DNA of 64,000 bases from Marinibacterium sp. (GTDB lineage Bacteria > Pseudomonadota > Alphaproteobacteria > Rhodobacterales > Rhodobacteraceae): the NCBI GenBank assembly GCA_017643305.1, contig JAEPNQ010000001.1, positions 115,900 to 179,899 of the forward strand. The letters are read 5' to 3'. The notes under the pieces were generated by a model that did no database searches, was not told the origin of the DNA, and saw only the letters and a program-made list of their open reading frames with translations. The translations under genes were made by a program, and so were the position numbers. Positions 53,158-63,314 of the stretch are shown here, piece by piece; the stretch's first letter is position 1; each line of letters starts with the position of its first letter.

Positions 53158-54990
53158 TTACTCCGCTGCTTCGGCGCGGATAAACCCTCCGGACTGACGA
53201 TTCCAGTACTGCGCATACAACCCGCCCCGAGCGAGCAGATCTTCATGGCTACCTTCTTCCACGATTTGACCCTGATCCATTACGATGATCCGGTCCATTT
53301 CTGCCAGGGTAGACAGCCGGTGGGCGATAGCTAGCACGGTTTTACCATCCATCACACGGGTCAATGCGGCCTGAATGGCCGCTTCGACCTCGGAATCGAG
53401 CGCGCTGGTGGCCTCGTCCAGTACAAGAATTGGCGCATCTTTCAGGATTGCCCGGGCCAACGCGATCCGTTGTCTCTGACCCCCTGACAGCTTTACGCCT
53501 CGTTCGCCGAGATAGGCGTCAAAACCCTTGCGGCCCTTATGATCTTGAAGATCCTTGATGAAATCATATGCCTCTGCCTTTTCCGATGCCGCGCGGAGCT
53601 CTTCGTCCCCAGCTTCGGGGCGACCGTATAGGATATTGTCGCGCGCCGACCGGTTGAACATTGCGGTTTCCTGCGTGACCATCCCGATCTGATTGCGCAG
53701 GCTTTGCTGTGTCACATGGGCAATGTCCTGCCTGTCAATCCAGATTTGGCCTACCTCGGATTCATAGAGGCGCAGAAGCAGCGAAACCAACGTGGATTTG
53801 CCGGCGCCGCTGGCCCCAACAATCCCCAGCTTTTCGCCCGCCGCGATCCTCAGGTTGATGTCCTGGACGCCACCAATGTTGCGACCATAGGCAAAACCGA
53901 CTCCATCAAATTCAATGGCGGCCCGGTCAATTGTCAGATCACTTGCATCGTCCGCATCATCGACCCGCATCCGGGGGGTCAGCGTGCGAATACCGTCTTC
54001 GACTTCCCCGATATTGGCGTAAATCGTCATAAGCGTGAAACTGACCCAACCGGTCATCTGCGCAATGCGGATGGCAACCGTTCCAGCGGCCACTATGTCG
54101 CCTGCACTGACATGTCCGTTTTGCCACAACAGCAGCGAACCGCCAATCAGCACAACGGGCAGGACGCCCGCCAGGGTCATCAGCGCATAGCGGAACGATG
54201 CCGATAGATAGCCAAAGCTCAGGGCCGTCTGCCGGTAGGTTTCCAATGCGCCCAGCGCGGCCTTGTCTTCGTGATCGGCGTGGGCAAACAGTTTGACGGT
54301 CTTGATGTTGGTGATGGTGTCCACAATTTGACCCGTCACCATGGCGCGCGCGCCCGCACGCCGGGCAGACCGCACTCGTATGCGCGGCAGGTACCAGCGG
54401 ATCAGCGCCAGATACACCAGCAGCCATGCGGCAAAAGCTGCAGTTATACGAGCATCTATCACCGACAGCAAAATCAGCGACCCGACCAACGACGCCAGTG
54501 CAAAGGCGATCACATTGATGACTTCGACGGTCACATCGGTCAGCGCGCGAGCTGCCTGCATTTCTTTTTGCGCAATGCGTCCCGCAAAATCTTCGTCAAA
54601 GAAAGTGACCGCCTGGCCCAGCGTCCACCGGTTCAGACGCGACAAAACCAATGGATTGATGTTCGGAGCCACAAGGATGGAGTTCGCGGCAGAAGAAAGC
54701 CCGAAAAACAGTGGCCGAGCCACTAGAAAAAACGCCGTTGCGGCGAAAAGCATCCACAGTGTGGAGCCTTCAAAATATGCAGCAGGATCCGTACCGGAAA
54801 CGGAATCGACAACGCGTTTCAGGATCAGCGCGGTAACCGCCTCCATCCCACCAGCCACGGCAGAAAAAAGAGCGGCCAGCCACAAAACCGGCCATGCCCC
54901 CGATAATGCCCAGCGCACAAAGGGCCATAGGGTGGTGGGCGGCGGCCCGTCTGCAGGGCGAAATGCGTTAATCCAATCGCCCGGCTTCAT
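53158..54990 (-). CDS. ABC exporter half-transporter (permease + ATPase), second subunit
   Basis: A 610-residue exporter subunit with six transmembrane helices (about residues 20-330) and an ATPase domain (about 365-600). Walker A is GIVGASGAGKSTLVSLL, signature LSGGQRQRIALARAI, Walker B PILVLDEATSALDSE. Its ATG overlaps the stop of the preceding, similar half-transporter, so a heterodimer is expected. Both sites are intact, unlike asymmetrical exporters with one dead site. Substrate unknown; lipids or peptides are possible. Confidence 0.93.
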   Translation of the reverse strand: MKPGDWINAFRPADGPPPTTLWPFVRWALSGAWPVLWLAALFSAVAGGMEAVTALILKRVVDSVSGTDPAAYFEGSTLWMLFAATAFFLVARPLFFGLSSAANSILVAPNINPLVLSRLNRWTLGQAVTFFDEDFAGRIAQKEMQAARALTDVTVEVINVIAFALASLVGSLILLSVIDARITAAFAAWLLVYLALIRWYLPRIRVRSARRAGARAMVTGQIVDTITNIKTVKLFAHADHEDKAALGALETYRQTALSFGYLSASFRYALMTLAGVLPVVLIGGSLLLWQNGHVSAGDIVAAGTVAIRIAQMTGWVSFTLMTIYANIGEVEDGIRTLTPRMRVDDADDASDLTIDRAAIEFDGVGFAYGRNIGGVQDINLRIAAGEKLGIVGASGAGKSTLVSLLLRLYESEVGQIWIDRQDIAHVTQQSLRNQIGMVTQETAMFNRSARDNILYGRPEAGDEELRAASEKAEAYDFIKDLQDHKGRKGFDAYLGERGVKLSGGQRQRIALARAILKDAPILVLDEATSALDSEVEAAIQAALTRVMDGKTVLAIAHRLSTLAEMDRIIVMDQGQIVEEGSHEDLLARGGLYAQYWNRQSGGFIRAEAAE

Positions 54991-56825
54991 TCAGCAGCCT
55001 CCGGCGACAGGAACCCACCCGATTGCCGCGACCAGAAGTCAGCGTACAGGCCGCCGCGCGCCAGAAGGTCATCATGGCTGCCTGCTTCGACGATACGGCC
55101 CTGATCCATCACAAGAATTCGATCCATCTGAGCAATGGTAGAGAGCCGATGCGCGATGGCAATGACCGTTTTGCCCTGCATCAAACCATACAGTGTGTTC
55201 TGGATGGACGCTTCCACCTCGCTGTCCAACGCGCTAGTGGCTTCATCCAACAAAAGAATCGGCGCGTCTTTCAACATGACGCGGGCCAGTGTGATCCGCT
55301 GCCGTTGTCCGCCTGACAGCTTCACGCCCCGTTCACCCACATGCGCATCATAGCCTGAACGCCCTGCAGGATCGTTCAGATCGAGAATGAAATCATGCGC
55401 TTCGGCTTGACGGGCTGCGCGGATCATATCTTCTTCAGTGGCATCTGGGCGACCGTAAAGTATGTTTTCGCGCACGGATCGGTGCAAAAGGGAACTATCC
55501 TGTTGAACCATGCCAATATGTCTGCGCAGGCTATCTTGTGTGACGTCACGAATGTCCTGCCCATCAATCAGGATCCGGCCCAATTCCGGGTCGTAAAACC
55601 GCAACAACAGCTTGACCAAGGTGGACTTCCCGGCACCAGAGCGTCCGACCAGACCAATCTTTTCACCTGGTGCAACGGTAAGGTTGATCCGATCGAGGCC
55701 ACCCATTTCGCGCCCATAATGGTGCGACAGGTCGCGTACCTCAATCTGGCCTATGTCCATCTGCAGCGGTTCCGCATCGGACCGGTCGACCAGGTCTATA
55801 GGCTGCGCGATGGTTTCCATCCCTTCAGCCACAACGCCCAGCTGGCGGAAAAACGTGGTCAGGGCCCACATAATCCAGCCTGTCATCGCGTTCAGCCGCA
55901 GAGTCAAAGCGGTTGCCGCCGCAACAACCCCAACTGAAGCGGTGCCTTGCATCCATAGGTACATGGCCCACCCCACAACACCCACAATCAAAAAACCGTT
56001 CAAAGTGACCAGAGCGATATCCATGATCGTGTACAGCCGCATTTCATAAAAAAATGTGGTGCGCGTGTTTTCGATGGCTTCCTTGGCATAATCCAATTCT
56101 CGGTCATGATGCGCGAACATCTTGACCGAATGAATGTTGGAATAGCTGTCGACCACCCGCCCGGTCACGGTCGACCGTGCATCACTGGCCGCCTGTGATG
56201 CAGGACCCACACGGCGTATGGTCCACCGCACCAGCCCCGCGTAAAAACCAAACCAGACCAACAGCGGCAACAACAACCGGGGATCCGCGGCAGCCAGCAG
56301 AACGGCGGCGCCCAATAGGTAGGCCAGCGAAAAGCTGATGGCGTCGAAAACCTGAAACACAACCTCCCCCGCGGCAGGCGGAGTTTGCATGATGCGGTTG
56401 GCGATACGCCCGGCAAAGTCGTTTTCGAACCAGCCAACCGACTGGCGCAAAACGTGTTTATGTGACCGCCAGCGAATCAGCGTACCAAAGTTTGGCAGGA
56501 TGCTGTTGTTTAGCAACAGGACATCCAACGCCTGAACCAGCGGGCGCAGAAACAAAATGAACAGCCCAACTAGGATCAGTTCTGTGCCATGGTTCTGCCA
56601 GACCTGCGCCGGGGGACCAGTGAGCAGATCAACCACTCGGCCCATATAGGAAATCAGACCGATTTCGATCGAAGCAACAACAAGGGACAGAAAAGCTGTC
56701 CACGCAAAGATACGTTTGAAAGGTTGCGCATAGTCGCGCAGGAATGGCCAGAGCTTGGTAGGCGGCTGATCCTTTTCCTCATACGGAACATAGGGATCAA
56801 CAAGGTTTTCAAAAAAGCGGAACAT
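54987..56825 (-). CDS. ABC exporter half-transporter (permease + ATPase), first subunit
   Basis: A 612-residue exporter subunit with the same layout as its partner (about 40% of conserved residues visibly shared in the ATPase). Walker A GLVGRSGAGKSTLVKLL, signature LSGGQRQRITLARVM, Walker B PILLLDEATSALDSE. N-terminal MFRFFENLVDPYVPYEEKDQ precedes the first helix. First gene of the operon exporter-exporter-rlmD-like; the 183 nt before it carry nothing obvious. Confidence 0.93.
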   Translation of the reverse strand: MFRFFENLVDPYVPYEEKDQPPTKLWPFLRDYAQPFKRIFAWTAFLSLVVASIEIGLISYMGRVVDLLTGPPAQVWQNHGTELILVGLFILFLRPLVQALDVLLLNNSILPNFGTLIRWRSHKHVLRQSVGWFENDFAGRIANRIMQTPPAAGEVVFQVFDAISFSLAYLLGAAVLLAAADPRLLLPLLVWFGFYAGLVRWTIRRVGPASQAASDARSTVTGRVVDSYSNIHSVKMFAHHDRELDYAKEAIENTRTTFFYEMRLYTIMDIALVTLNGFLIVGVVGWAMYLWMQGTASVGVVAAATALTLRLNAMTGWIMWALTTFFRQLGVVAEGMETIAQPIDLVDRSDAEPLQMDIGQIEVRDLSHHYGREMGGLDRINLTVAPGEKIGLVGRSGAGKSTLVKLLLRFYDPELGRILIDGQDIRDVTQDSLRRHIGMVQQDSSLLHRSVRENILYGRPDATEEDMIRAARQAEAHDFILDLNDPAGRSGYDAHVGERGVKLSGGQRQRITLARVMLKDAPILLLDEATSALDSEVEASIQNTLYGLMQGKTVIAIAHRLSTIAQMDRILVMDQGRIVEAGSHDDLLARGGLYADFWSRQSGGFLSPEAAE

Positions 56826-57008
56826 AGGACAGGCCCCTGAAAGGCAAAATGCGATGTATTCTCGGGTGATATTGGCTGATCACCCCACGATGTAAGGCTC
56901 AGCCCAAGCTGTTCCAAATATCGTGATACATCCGCACCCTCCTTCTTTCCTGGCAAGGTGCTCGTTACCGCATGGTTTGCAGAAAGTCACTAATGGATTG
57001 GCGCACAG

Positions 57009-58163
57009 TCAGAGCGCCATCAACGCATACCGGTCTAGTTGAAAATCCGATGAGATCCAGGCCTGCTCCAGCTCTTTCAGCCTGACGCCGAGAGCAGGGC
57101 CGGAAAATTGTCCCATCAGATCTTCGGCTTGAATAGGAAACTGTGCGTCTGCGCCCAATGTGATCCGGGCTTCGAGATCCGATGGTGGCGGTGTTCCAAA
57201 ACTGGCCGCCCGCAAAAGGGCTACATCGCGGGCTGTATCGACGTCGTGGCGATAAGCCAGTTCTGCAGCTTCACGGGTACTGCCAATTTCATTGCGCAGA
57301 ATGCCCCGCGCCCGATTTTGCGACTTACTCAGCCGCAGTGCCTGCATCGGGTCTTCGCCACCGATCACTGCAAGACGACGCAGGGCGATGGGTGGCAGTC
57401 CGGCTTGGCTTTCCAAATGTACCAAAGGACCCAAAGCAGTGTCATCCGCCCCAGGCAGGCACAAGGCCAGAAGCCCGATCTGCCGCATGGTCGCGACCGA
57501 AGGGGCCGGATCAGGCGCCGCCAACAGTTTCATCATTTCTGCGCCAATCCGTTCGCGGGATAATTGCGTAATCCCCTCGAGATTGGCAGCAATTCCGTCC
57601 AGCGCGTCAGTGTCAAAGCCATTTTCGGGATCGCCATAAAGGGCGTGAAAGCGGAAGTACCGCAGACTGCGCAGGTAGTCTTCGCGGATCCGGTCAGACG
57701 GCGTGCCAATGAAACGGACTTTACGCGTGTTTATGTCGTCCAGCCCACCCAGTGGATCAACAACCGTACCGTCCTTCCGCGCGTAAAGCGCATTCATCGT
57801 GAAATCGCGCCGCGCTGCGTCTTCTTCTACCGTGGTGGCAAAGGACACCACCGCGCGCCGCCCATCTGTTTCTACATCATGGCGGAAAGTGGTGACCTCG
57901 AACGCCGTATTTTGAGTAACCACCGTGACCGTCCCATGATCGATCCCCGTAGGAACAGCACGCAACCCAGCAGCAGTGACGATCTGTGTCACGCGATCGG
58001 GTGTCGCGTCAGTGGAGATATCGATGTCGCCGACCGGATAGTCCAACAAAGCATTGCGCACGCATCCGCCCACCATAAGTGCCTGTGCCCCAGCGTTTTC
58101 CAGCGCCTGCAGAACCGCCTGTGTGTCAGGTGACGTAAGCCAGGGTTCTTGCAGCCGGATCAT
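57009..58163 (-). CDS. CCA tRNA nucleotidyltransferase / poly(A) polymerase family
   Basis: A 384-residue class II nucleotidyltransferase that completes or repairs the CCA end of tRNA. LMVGGCVRNALLDYPVGDIDISTDATPD holds the GG-x6 motif and the DxD metal site; RRDFTMNALYARKDGTVVDP and RIREDYLRSLRYFRFHALYG are further conserved blocks. Length is typical of the alphaproteobacterial enzyme. ATG 58163 overlaps the Nudix stop (ATGA), leftward operon hslO-nudix-cca. Confidence 0.94.
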   Translation of the reverse strand: MIRLQEPWLTSPDTQAVLQALENAGAQALMVGGCVRNALLDYPVGDIDISTDATPDRVTQIVTAAGLRAVPTGIDHGTVTVVTQNTAFEVTTFRHDVETDGRRAVVSFATTVEEDAARRDFTMNALYARKDGTVVDPLGGLDDINTRKVRFIGTPSDRIREDYLRSLRYFRFHALYGDPENGFDTDALDGIAANLEGITQLSRERIGAEMMKLLAAPDPAPSVATMRQIGLLALCLPGADDTALGPLVHLESQAGLPPIALRRLAVIGGEDPMQALRLSKSQNRARGILRNEIGSTREAAELAYRHDVDTARDVALLRAASFGTPPPSDLEARITLGADAQFPIQAEDLMGQFSGPALGVRLKELEQAWISSDFQLDRYALMAL

Positions 58164-58753
58164 ATCAGCCGCACGGCAAGTGCCCGAAGCATGCGCGCCG
58201 TCGCACCCCAGATATAATACGGCCCATACGGCACCGCGTAGTAGTGACGGCGCATGCCCCGCCAACGACGCGATTCTATGACAAAGTTTTCAAGGTTCAG
58301 AACATGCGCCATTGGGACAGAGAACACCTCGGCGACTTCACCGGGTTCCGGTACCGTTCGGAACGGCTTGGAAATTGTACCCAAAACCGGCGATACGCTG
58401 AAACCAGTCACAGTCTCATGTGCTGGGAGATGGCCCAAAACCTCAACATGGCCCGGCGGAAGACCGATTTCTTCATCAGCCTCGCGCAACGCGGCAGCGA
58501 CAGCATCTGCATCACCCGCATCCACCTTGCCCCCCGGAAAAGCGATTTGCCCTGGATGATGTTTCAGGGAAGAGGACCGTTTGGTCAGGATGATCCGGGG
58601 CTCGGGCGCCGTGATGTCCACTGCGATCAACACACCGGCCGGTCGCAATTTGCGGTCGGGCGGCAGAACCACATCGGGGTTCAGATCATAATCAGATGAT
58701 CTGGTATCCGGGCACTGGAGCGCCCGGATCAGGGCTTCGGTTAGGTCAGTCAT
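58160..58753 (-). CDS. CoA pyrophosphatase-type Nudix hydrolase (NudL family)
   Basis: A 197-residue hydrolase. KRSSSLKHHPGQIAFPGGKVD is the UPF0035 motif that precedes the Nudix box in CoA-pyrophosphatases, and the box itself is AALREADEEIGL. It should split CoA derivatives to 4'-phosphopantetheine and 3',5'-ADP, a plausible clean-up function in an organism with heavy CoA metabolism. Two adjacent ATGs (58756, 58753) follow GGCAGG and overlap the hslO end by 8-11 nt. Operon hslO-nudL-cca. Confidence 0.9.
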   Translation of the reverse strand: MTDLTEALIRALQCPDTRSSDYDLNPDVVLPPDRKLRPAGVLIAVDITAPEPRIILTKRSSSLKHHPGQIAFPGGKVDAGDADAVAAALREADEEIGLPPGHVEVLGHLPAHETVTGFSVSPVLGTISKPFRTVPEPGEVAEVFSVPMAHVLNLENFVIESRRWRGMRRHYYAVPYGPYYIWGATARMLRALAVRLI

Positions 58754-59732
58754 CATCCTGCCGTTGCGCCTCGAAGCCGACAGACAGCGGGTCCAGGCTA
58801 TAATGCGCGGAACAAAACTGGCAATCAGCCGTGACGCACCCATCTTCCGTGGTCATCTTTTCGATGTCCCGTGCGGAATAGATGGACAAGCTCTGACGCA
58901 CCCGTTCTTCAGAACAGGTGCACCCAAAACGTATTGACTGCGCATCATAGACCCGTGGCTGTTCTTCGTGGAACAGACGCACCAGCAGGTCCGTCGGCGG
59001 CACGGACGGCCCAATCAGCTCCATGTCTTCCACAGTGCTCAGCAGATGGATAACACGGTTCCAGTTTTCCCCAGCGTCTTCAGAAACCAAATCAGCGGCT
59101 TGCAACAGTTCACCTTCGCCTTGCGCTTCTGCCACGAGCGGCGAAGCTTCAGGCATGTGTTGCAACATGATGCCGCCGGCCCGCCAATGCGCGGCGCTGC
59201 CAGGTTCCTGCGACAAACCAAAACTCAGCTCGAACTTGGTCGGCAGCTGTTCGGACTGGGCAAAATAGGTTTCCGCAGATGCGCTGAGCGTTGGACCGGT
59301 CAACGGCGTGATGCCTTGGTAAGGCGCGTTTCCGTTGCCCTGATCGATCAGGATCGCAAAATAACCTTCACCCACCTGATCGAACGGAACACCATCAGTC
59401 AGCCTGTCCCGGTCAAAGCTGGCATAGGCCCGAATGCGGGCAGATTCACCTTCTTTCTGCGGCGCGTAATAATCAGTGGCGATCATGCGCACCGCACCCT
59501 TGGATTGCACCTGCAAAGACAGCTTCCAGCGCAGCTTGATCGTCTGGCCAACCAGCGCGGTCAGCAACGCCATTTCTGCCACCAGTGCTTCGACCACAGG
59601 TGGGTAGTCATGTTGTTTCAGGATGCCACTGAGCACGCCGTCGAGTCTGGCGACACGACCACGCATATCGGATGCATCAAGCTGAAAGGGCAGGACGGTA
59701 TCGTCCCACGCGAGTTTTTCACCGAGTATCAT
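58746..59732 (-). CDS. hslO: Redox-regulated chaperone Hsp33
   Basis: A 328-residue chaperone activated by oxidation. The zinc/redox switch cysteines are FGCTCSEE (C-x-C) and VTADCQFCSAHY (C-x2-C) near the C-terminus; DLLVRLFHEEQPRVYD and GYFAILIDQG are typical blocks of the N-terminal domain. First gene of hslO-nudL-cca. It diverges from another Nudix gene with 76 nt between the starts, where the two regulatory regions must overlap. Confidence 0.95.
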   Translation of the reverse strand: MILGEKLAWDDTVLPFQLDASDMRGRVARLDGVLSGILKQHDYPPVVEALVAEMALLTALVGQTIKLRWKLSLQVQSKGAVRMIATDYYAPQKEGESARIRAYASFDRDRLTDGVPFDQVGEGYFAILIDQGNGNAPYQGITPLTGPTLSASAETYFAQSEQLPTKFELSFGLSQEPGSAAHWRAGGIMLQHMPEASPLVAEAQGEGELLQAADLVSEDAGENWNRVIHLLSTVEDMELIGPSVPPTDLLVRLFHEEQPRVYDAQSIRFGCTCSEERVRQSLSIYSARDIEKMTTEDGCVTADCQFCSAHYSLDPLSVGFEAQRQDDD

Positions 59733-59808
59733 GGGGTTTCCTTACACGCCAATGATTGGCATACCGCGCTCATGTAGGGGCGGCAAGCAGCGAAAAAAGG
59801 GGGCAGGC

Positions 59809-60273
59809 ATGATCAGGCGATTTGGATCAGGCCCAAAAGAAGGCGTGACCTATACCCGGCGAGCCGGGGCGTATGCGCTGATTTCGGATGGGCAGGACCT
59901 GCTTTTGACCGAACAAGAGACGGATCTTCAACTAGAGCTGCAGCTGCCGGGTGGTGGAATCGACCCCGGCGAATCGCCCTTGGCCGCTCTGCACCGTGAG
60001 ATATTGGAAGAAACCGGGTGGCGTGTTTCCGGGTTAAGGCGGATTGGGGCCTATCGCTGGTTCACCTATATGCCGGAATACGACCTTTGGGCGGAAAAGC
60101 TCTGCGCGATCTATTCGGCTCGGCCCGTGTTACGCGTAGGCCAACCATCTGAGGCTCGGCACAGACCGATCTGGATGTCCGCCTGTACAGCAGCCGACCG
60201 TCTGTTCAGCCCAGGCGACCGGTTCTTTGCCCAGCAGGCGTGCGAAGGCGCGTTGCCTGTCACGTTCCGTTAA
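59809..60273 (+). CDS. Nudix hydrolase (ADP-ribose/diadenosine type)
   Basis: A 154-residue hydrolase. The Nudix box GGGIDPGESPLAALHREILEE is followed by TGW; the preceding RAGAYALISDGQDLLLTEQ and later YMPEYDLWAEKLCAIY are seen in Nudix proteins next to hslO in Rhodobacterales. The substrate is uncertain. ATG 59809 has GGGGCAGG upstream; an extended frame from 59731 overlaps hslO antisense and is rejected. Its stop overlaps the convergent phosphatase gene by 14 nt. Confidence 0.88.
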   Translation: MIRRFGSGPKEGVTYTRRAGAYALISDGQDLLLTEQETDLQLELQLPGGGIDPGESPLAALHREILEETGWRVSGLRRIGAYRWFTYMPEYDLWAEKLCAIYSARPVLRVGQPSEARHRPIWMSACTAADRLFSPGDRFFAQQACEGALPVTFR

Positions 60274-61542
60274 ATTCCAGAAGCGCAGCAGAAACATCAT
60301 CTTCCAGCCCGGTATCGGGACACATTTCCTGTGTCAGTGACCAAAACATATCATCCAGAAGATCCTGCCCTTTTTGATTATCGGCACAGGCCTGTATCAA
60401 CCTGACTAAACCTGCCCCCTCCAACATATCGCCTGATATGGTCCGGCATTCGCTTATCCCATCAAAATACAGTAACAACCGGTCACCCGGGTTCAGGTAA
60501 AAATCAATCTGTCGAAAATCGACATCCGGGAACAACCCACTTGGCAGACCCCCTTCTCCAACAAATTCCACCTCCCAGACTGTCTTAGGACCGCCGGGTG
60601 CGGATGACCGGCCTGCACCATACGCACATGGCTGACGCTAAGATCCACAGTTGCGTAGACCATTGTAAAGTACTCATCGGTCCCCCTGTCCGCCGCCAGC
60701 CTTTGGTTCAGGCACTTCGCGACTTCGGCCGGTGGCAACAGGGCAGTGAAGTTCCTGAACTGCCTTTCGATTCCAATGTTTTGGTCGAAATACGCAGAGC
60801 TAAGGTAACTGCCCAGCCGCGCTGTCATCATGGCCGACGTTATCCCATGGCCAGAAACATCGATGCTATGAAACGCCAGCCTGTTTTGGCCCGGGGAAAA
60901 CACGCCAACCAGATCGCCACCGATATGCCCACTTGGCTTCAACAAAAGCGAAACCCTTGATTTGCCGAATTCCCGGCTGCGTTCGGGGATCGGGGAGTCC
61001 TGTATTTTCCGTGCCTGTTTCAGGTCCTTGTCGATCTTTTCATATGCTGCCCGCAAGCGATCCAAGGTTTTCTTGATAACAAGATTCTTTTCCGAAAGCT
61101 CATTATGCATGGACAAAATGCGGTCACCCGCAGCGATCCTGGCCCGCAATTCATTTGGATCGACCGGTTTGGTGACAAAATCGTTGGAACCTGCATCCAA
61201 ACCCTGCGCGACTTCGTTCTTGTCGCTTTTGGACGTCAGCAAGATGAAATAGCAGTACCGCCCACCTGGGTTCGTTCGCAGTGCACTACACAGATCCAGA
61301 CCCATCATAGCCGACATCATCCAGTCACTCAGAACCATGTCCGGATCGAATTCGGGGAACACCGACAGCGCCTGTTTTCCGCTTTCTGCCTCCGCCACTT
61401 CGAAACCCCATTTTCGAAGGAATTGGGTCAAAATTCGCCGTTGTAGCCGGCTGTCGTCAACAACCAGGATACGTTCGATTGACGCTGGCTGGCCGGATAG
61501 ATCCGGGGTTACTTTTTTGGAGCCGCGTCCATTCCCACACAC
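60260..61542 (-). pseudogene. Response regulator fused to PP2C/SpoIIE phosphatase, broken by a single-base frameshift
   Basis: The N-terminal receiver domain is complete: D29-D30, phospho-acceptor D73 (LSDW), T103 and K125. A coiled-coil (about 145-190) links to a SpoIIE/RsbU PP2C domain starting with GGDLVGVF and DVSGHG. Near 60560 the frame reads SGRWNLLEKGVC and ends soon after at 60493, while the other frame gives EGGLPSGLF, then GDRLLLYFDGISE and GLEDDVSAALLEF, the missing PP2C C-terminus. One extra G in the GGAGAA run would rejoin the frames into about 427 residues. So the gene is frameshifted, or the base was lost in sequencing. Likely partner is the HPt protein opposite. Confidence 0.75.
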
Positions 61543-61671
61543 CTGAACTTTTGACCAACTCTAACGGGTGCAAAGTTAAGAGTCGGTTTCTACCTGCTGC
61601 GTTTGTCCATTAGCTGCTTGTTAGGAAAGATGGACTATCTAGGCTTGGGGGCGTGCCTTGGCAGGTGTCGA

Positions 61672-62058
61672 ATGATCGATTGGAACCGCATCCGCGATTT
61701 GCGCGATGAGATTGGGGAAGAAGACTTTCCCGAAGTTATGAAACTTTTTCTGGAAGAAGCGGAAGAGGTAGTTGAACGTCTGAGCGATACCCCAGAAGAG
61801 ACAGGAAAACTTGAGCAGGATCTGCATTTTCAGAAAGGCAGCTCGATGAGTTTTGGGTTCATCGATCTGTCCGGCCTTTGCCAAGATGGGGAACACAAAT
61901 CATCCACAGGTCAGGCCGAAACAGTAGACGTCTGGGAAGTGGTGAAAGTCTATTACGAAACCAAAACGCGGTTTCTGCAGGAGCTGTCCGCACATCTGAC
62001 AACCTCACACAGCCCAGGTCAGCTTGTCTTGCTTGCTCAACCCGCAAAAACCCGATAA
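61672..62058 (+). CDS. HPt-domain phosphotransfer protein
   Basis: A 128-residue helical protein. [16 protein letters not shown] contains the conserved His52 followed by Lys-Gly, the HPt phosphorylation site; the surrounding helices ([35 protein letters not shown]) form the four-helix bundle. ATG 61672 follows GGCAGG. It diverges from the response regulator-phosphatase gene, with 129 nt between, so the pair would form a phosphorelay: kinase to HPt to D73 or reverse. No histidine kinase is encoded in the window. Confidence 0.85.
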   Translation: MIDWNRIRDLRDEIGEEDFPEVMKLFLEEAEEVVERLSDTPEETGKLEQDLHFQKGSSMSFGFIDLSGLCQDGEHKSSTGQAETVDVWEVVKVYYETKTRFLQELSAHLTTSHSPGQLVLLAQPAKTR

Positions 62059-62090
62059 CCGGCCCCGGATATTCGACTGGGGAAACAGCC

Positions 62091-63311
62091 ATGTCTGCGC
62101 CAAAGAAAGTTGTTCTTGCTTACTCCGGGGGTCTGGATACCTCCATCATTCTCAAATGGTTGCAGGCCGAATACGGTTGCGAGGTTGTGACCTTCACAGC
62201 CGACCTTGGTCAGGGGGAAGAGCTTGAGCCGGCCCGCGCCAAGGCCGAAATGATGGGCGTGAACGATATCTATATCGAAGACGTGCGTGAAGAATTCGTC
62301 CGCGACTTTGTTTTCCCGATGTTTCGCGCCAATGCTGTCTACGAGGGGTTGTATCTACTTGGCACGTCCATCGCCCGACCGCTGATTTCAAAACGCCTGA
62401 TCGAGATTGCCGAAGAAACTGGCGCCGATGCCATTGCACATGGCGCAACCGGCAAGGGTAATGACCAGGTGCGTTTCGAACTATCCGCCTACGCGCTGAA
62501 CCCCGATATCCGCGTCATCGCCCCGTGGCGGGAATGGGACCTGACCAGCCGCACGCGGTTGATCGACTTTGCTGAGAGAAACCAGATCCCGATCGCAAAG
62601 GATAAGCGCGGCGAAGCGCCGTTCAGCGTAGATGCGAACCTGCTTCACACTTCCTCCGAAGGCAAGGTTTTGGAGGACCCAGCCGACGAGGCGCCCGATT
62701 ATGTTTACCAGCGTACGGTACATCCCGAAGACGCCCCTGACACGCCGGAATACATCGAAATAGGCTTTGAACACGGCGATGCAGTGTCGATCAATGGCGA
62801 CGCGATGTCGCCCGCAACTGTGCTGACACGCCTGAACGAATTAGGTGGCAAGCATGGCATCGGGCGTTTGGACCTGGTCGAAGGCCGATTTGTTGGCATG
62901 AAATCGCGTGGGATTTACGAAACGCCAGGCGGCACAGTCCTACTCGAAGCTCATCGCGGCATCGAACAAATCACTCTGGACCGCGGCGCTGCGCATCTGA
63001 AAGACCAGATCATGCCGCAATACGCGGAGCTGATCTATAATGGTTTCTGGTTCAGCCCAGAACGCGAAATGCTGCAGGCTCTGATCAACAAGAGCCAGGA
63101 ACACGTCACCGGTACTGTACGGCTCAAGCTGTATAAGGGTCTGGCGCGTACGGTTGGCCGTTGGTCCGACTATTCGTTGTATTCAGAAGAACACGTGACC
63201 TTCGAAGACGACGCAGGCGCATACGACCAGAAGGATGCCGCCGGGTTCATCAAGCTGAATGCCCTGCGTCTGCGTCTGCTGGCCATGCGGGACCGCCGCC
63301 TGAAAAAGTAA
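62091..63311 (+). CDS. argG: Argininosuccinate synthase
   Basis: A 406-residue enzyme joining citrulline and aspartate with ATP in arginine synthesis. [18 protein letters not shown] is the PP-loop, [13 protein letters not shown] the following block, [36 protein letters not shown] the citrulline and aspartate binding region. ATG 62091 has GGGGAAA upstream. Follows the HPt gene by 32 nt and is convergent with the HlyC-like gene (4 nt between stops). Confidence 0.97.
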   Translation: MSAPKKVVLAYSGGLDTSIILKWLQAEYGCEVVTFTADLGQGEELEPARAKAEMMGVNDIYIEDVREEFVRDFVFPMFRANAVYEGLYLLGTSIARPLISKRLIEIAEETGADAIAHGATGKGNDQVRFELSAYALNPDIRVIAPWREWDLTSRTRLIDFAERNQIPIAKDKRGEAPFSVDANLLHTSSEGKVLEDPADEAPDYVYQRTVHPEDAPDTPEYIEIGFEHGDAVSINGDAMSPATVLTRLNELGGKHGIGRLDLVEGRFVGMKSRGIYETPGGTVLLEAHRGIEQITLDRGAAHLKDQIMPQYAELIYNGFWFSPEREMLQALINKSQEHVTGTVRLKLYKGLARTVGRWSDYSLYSEEHVTFEDDAGAYDQKDAAGFIKLNALRLRLLAMRDRRLKK

Positions 63312-63314
63312 GGT

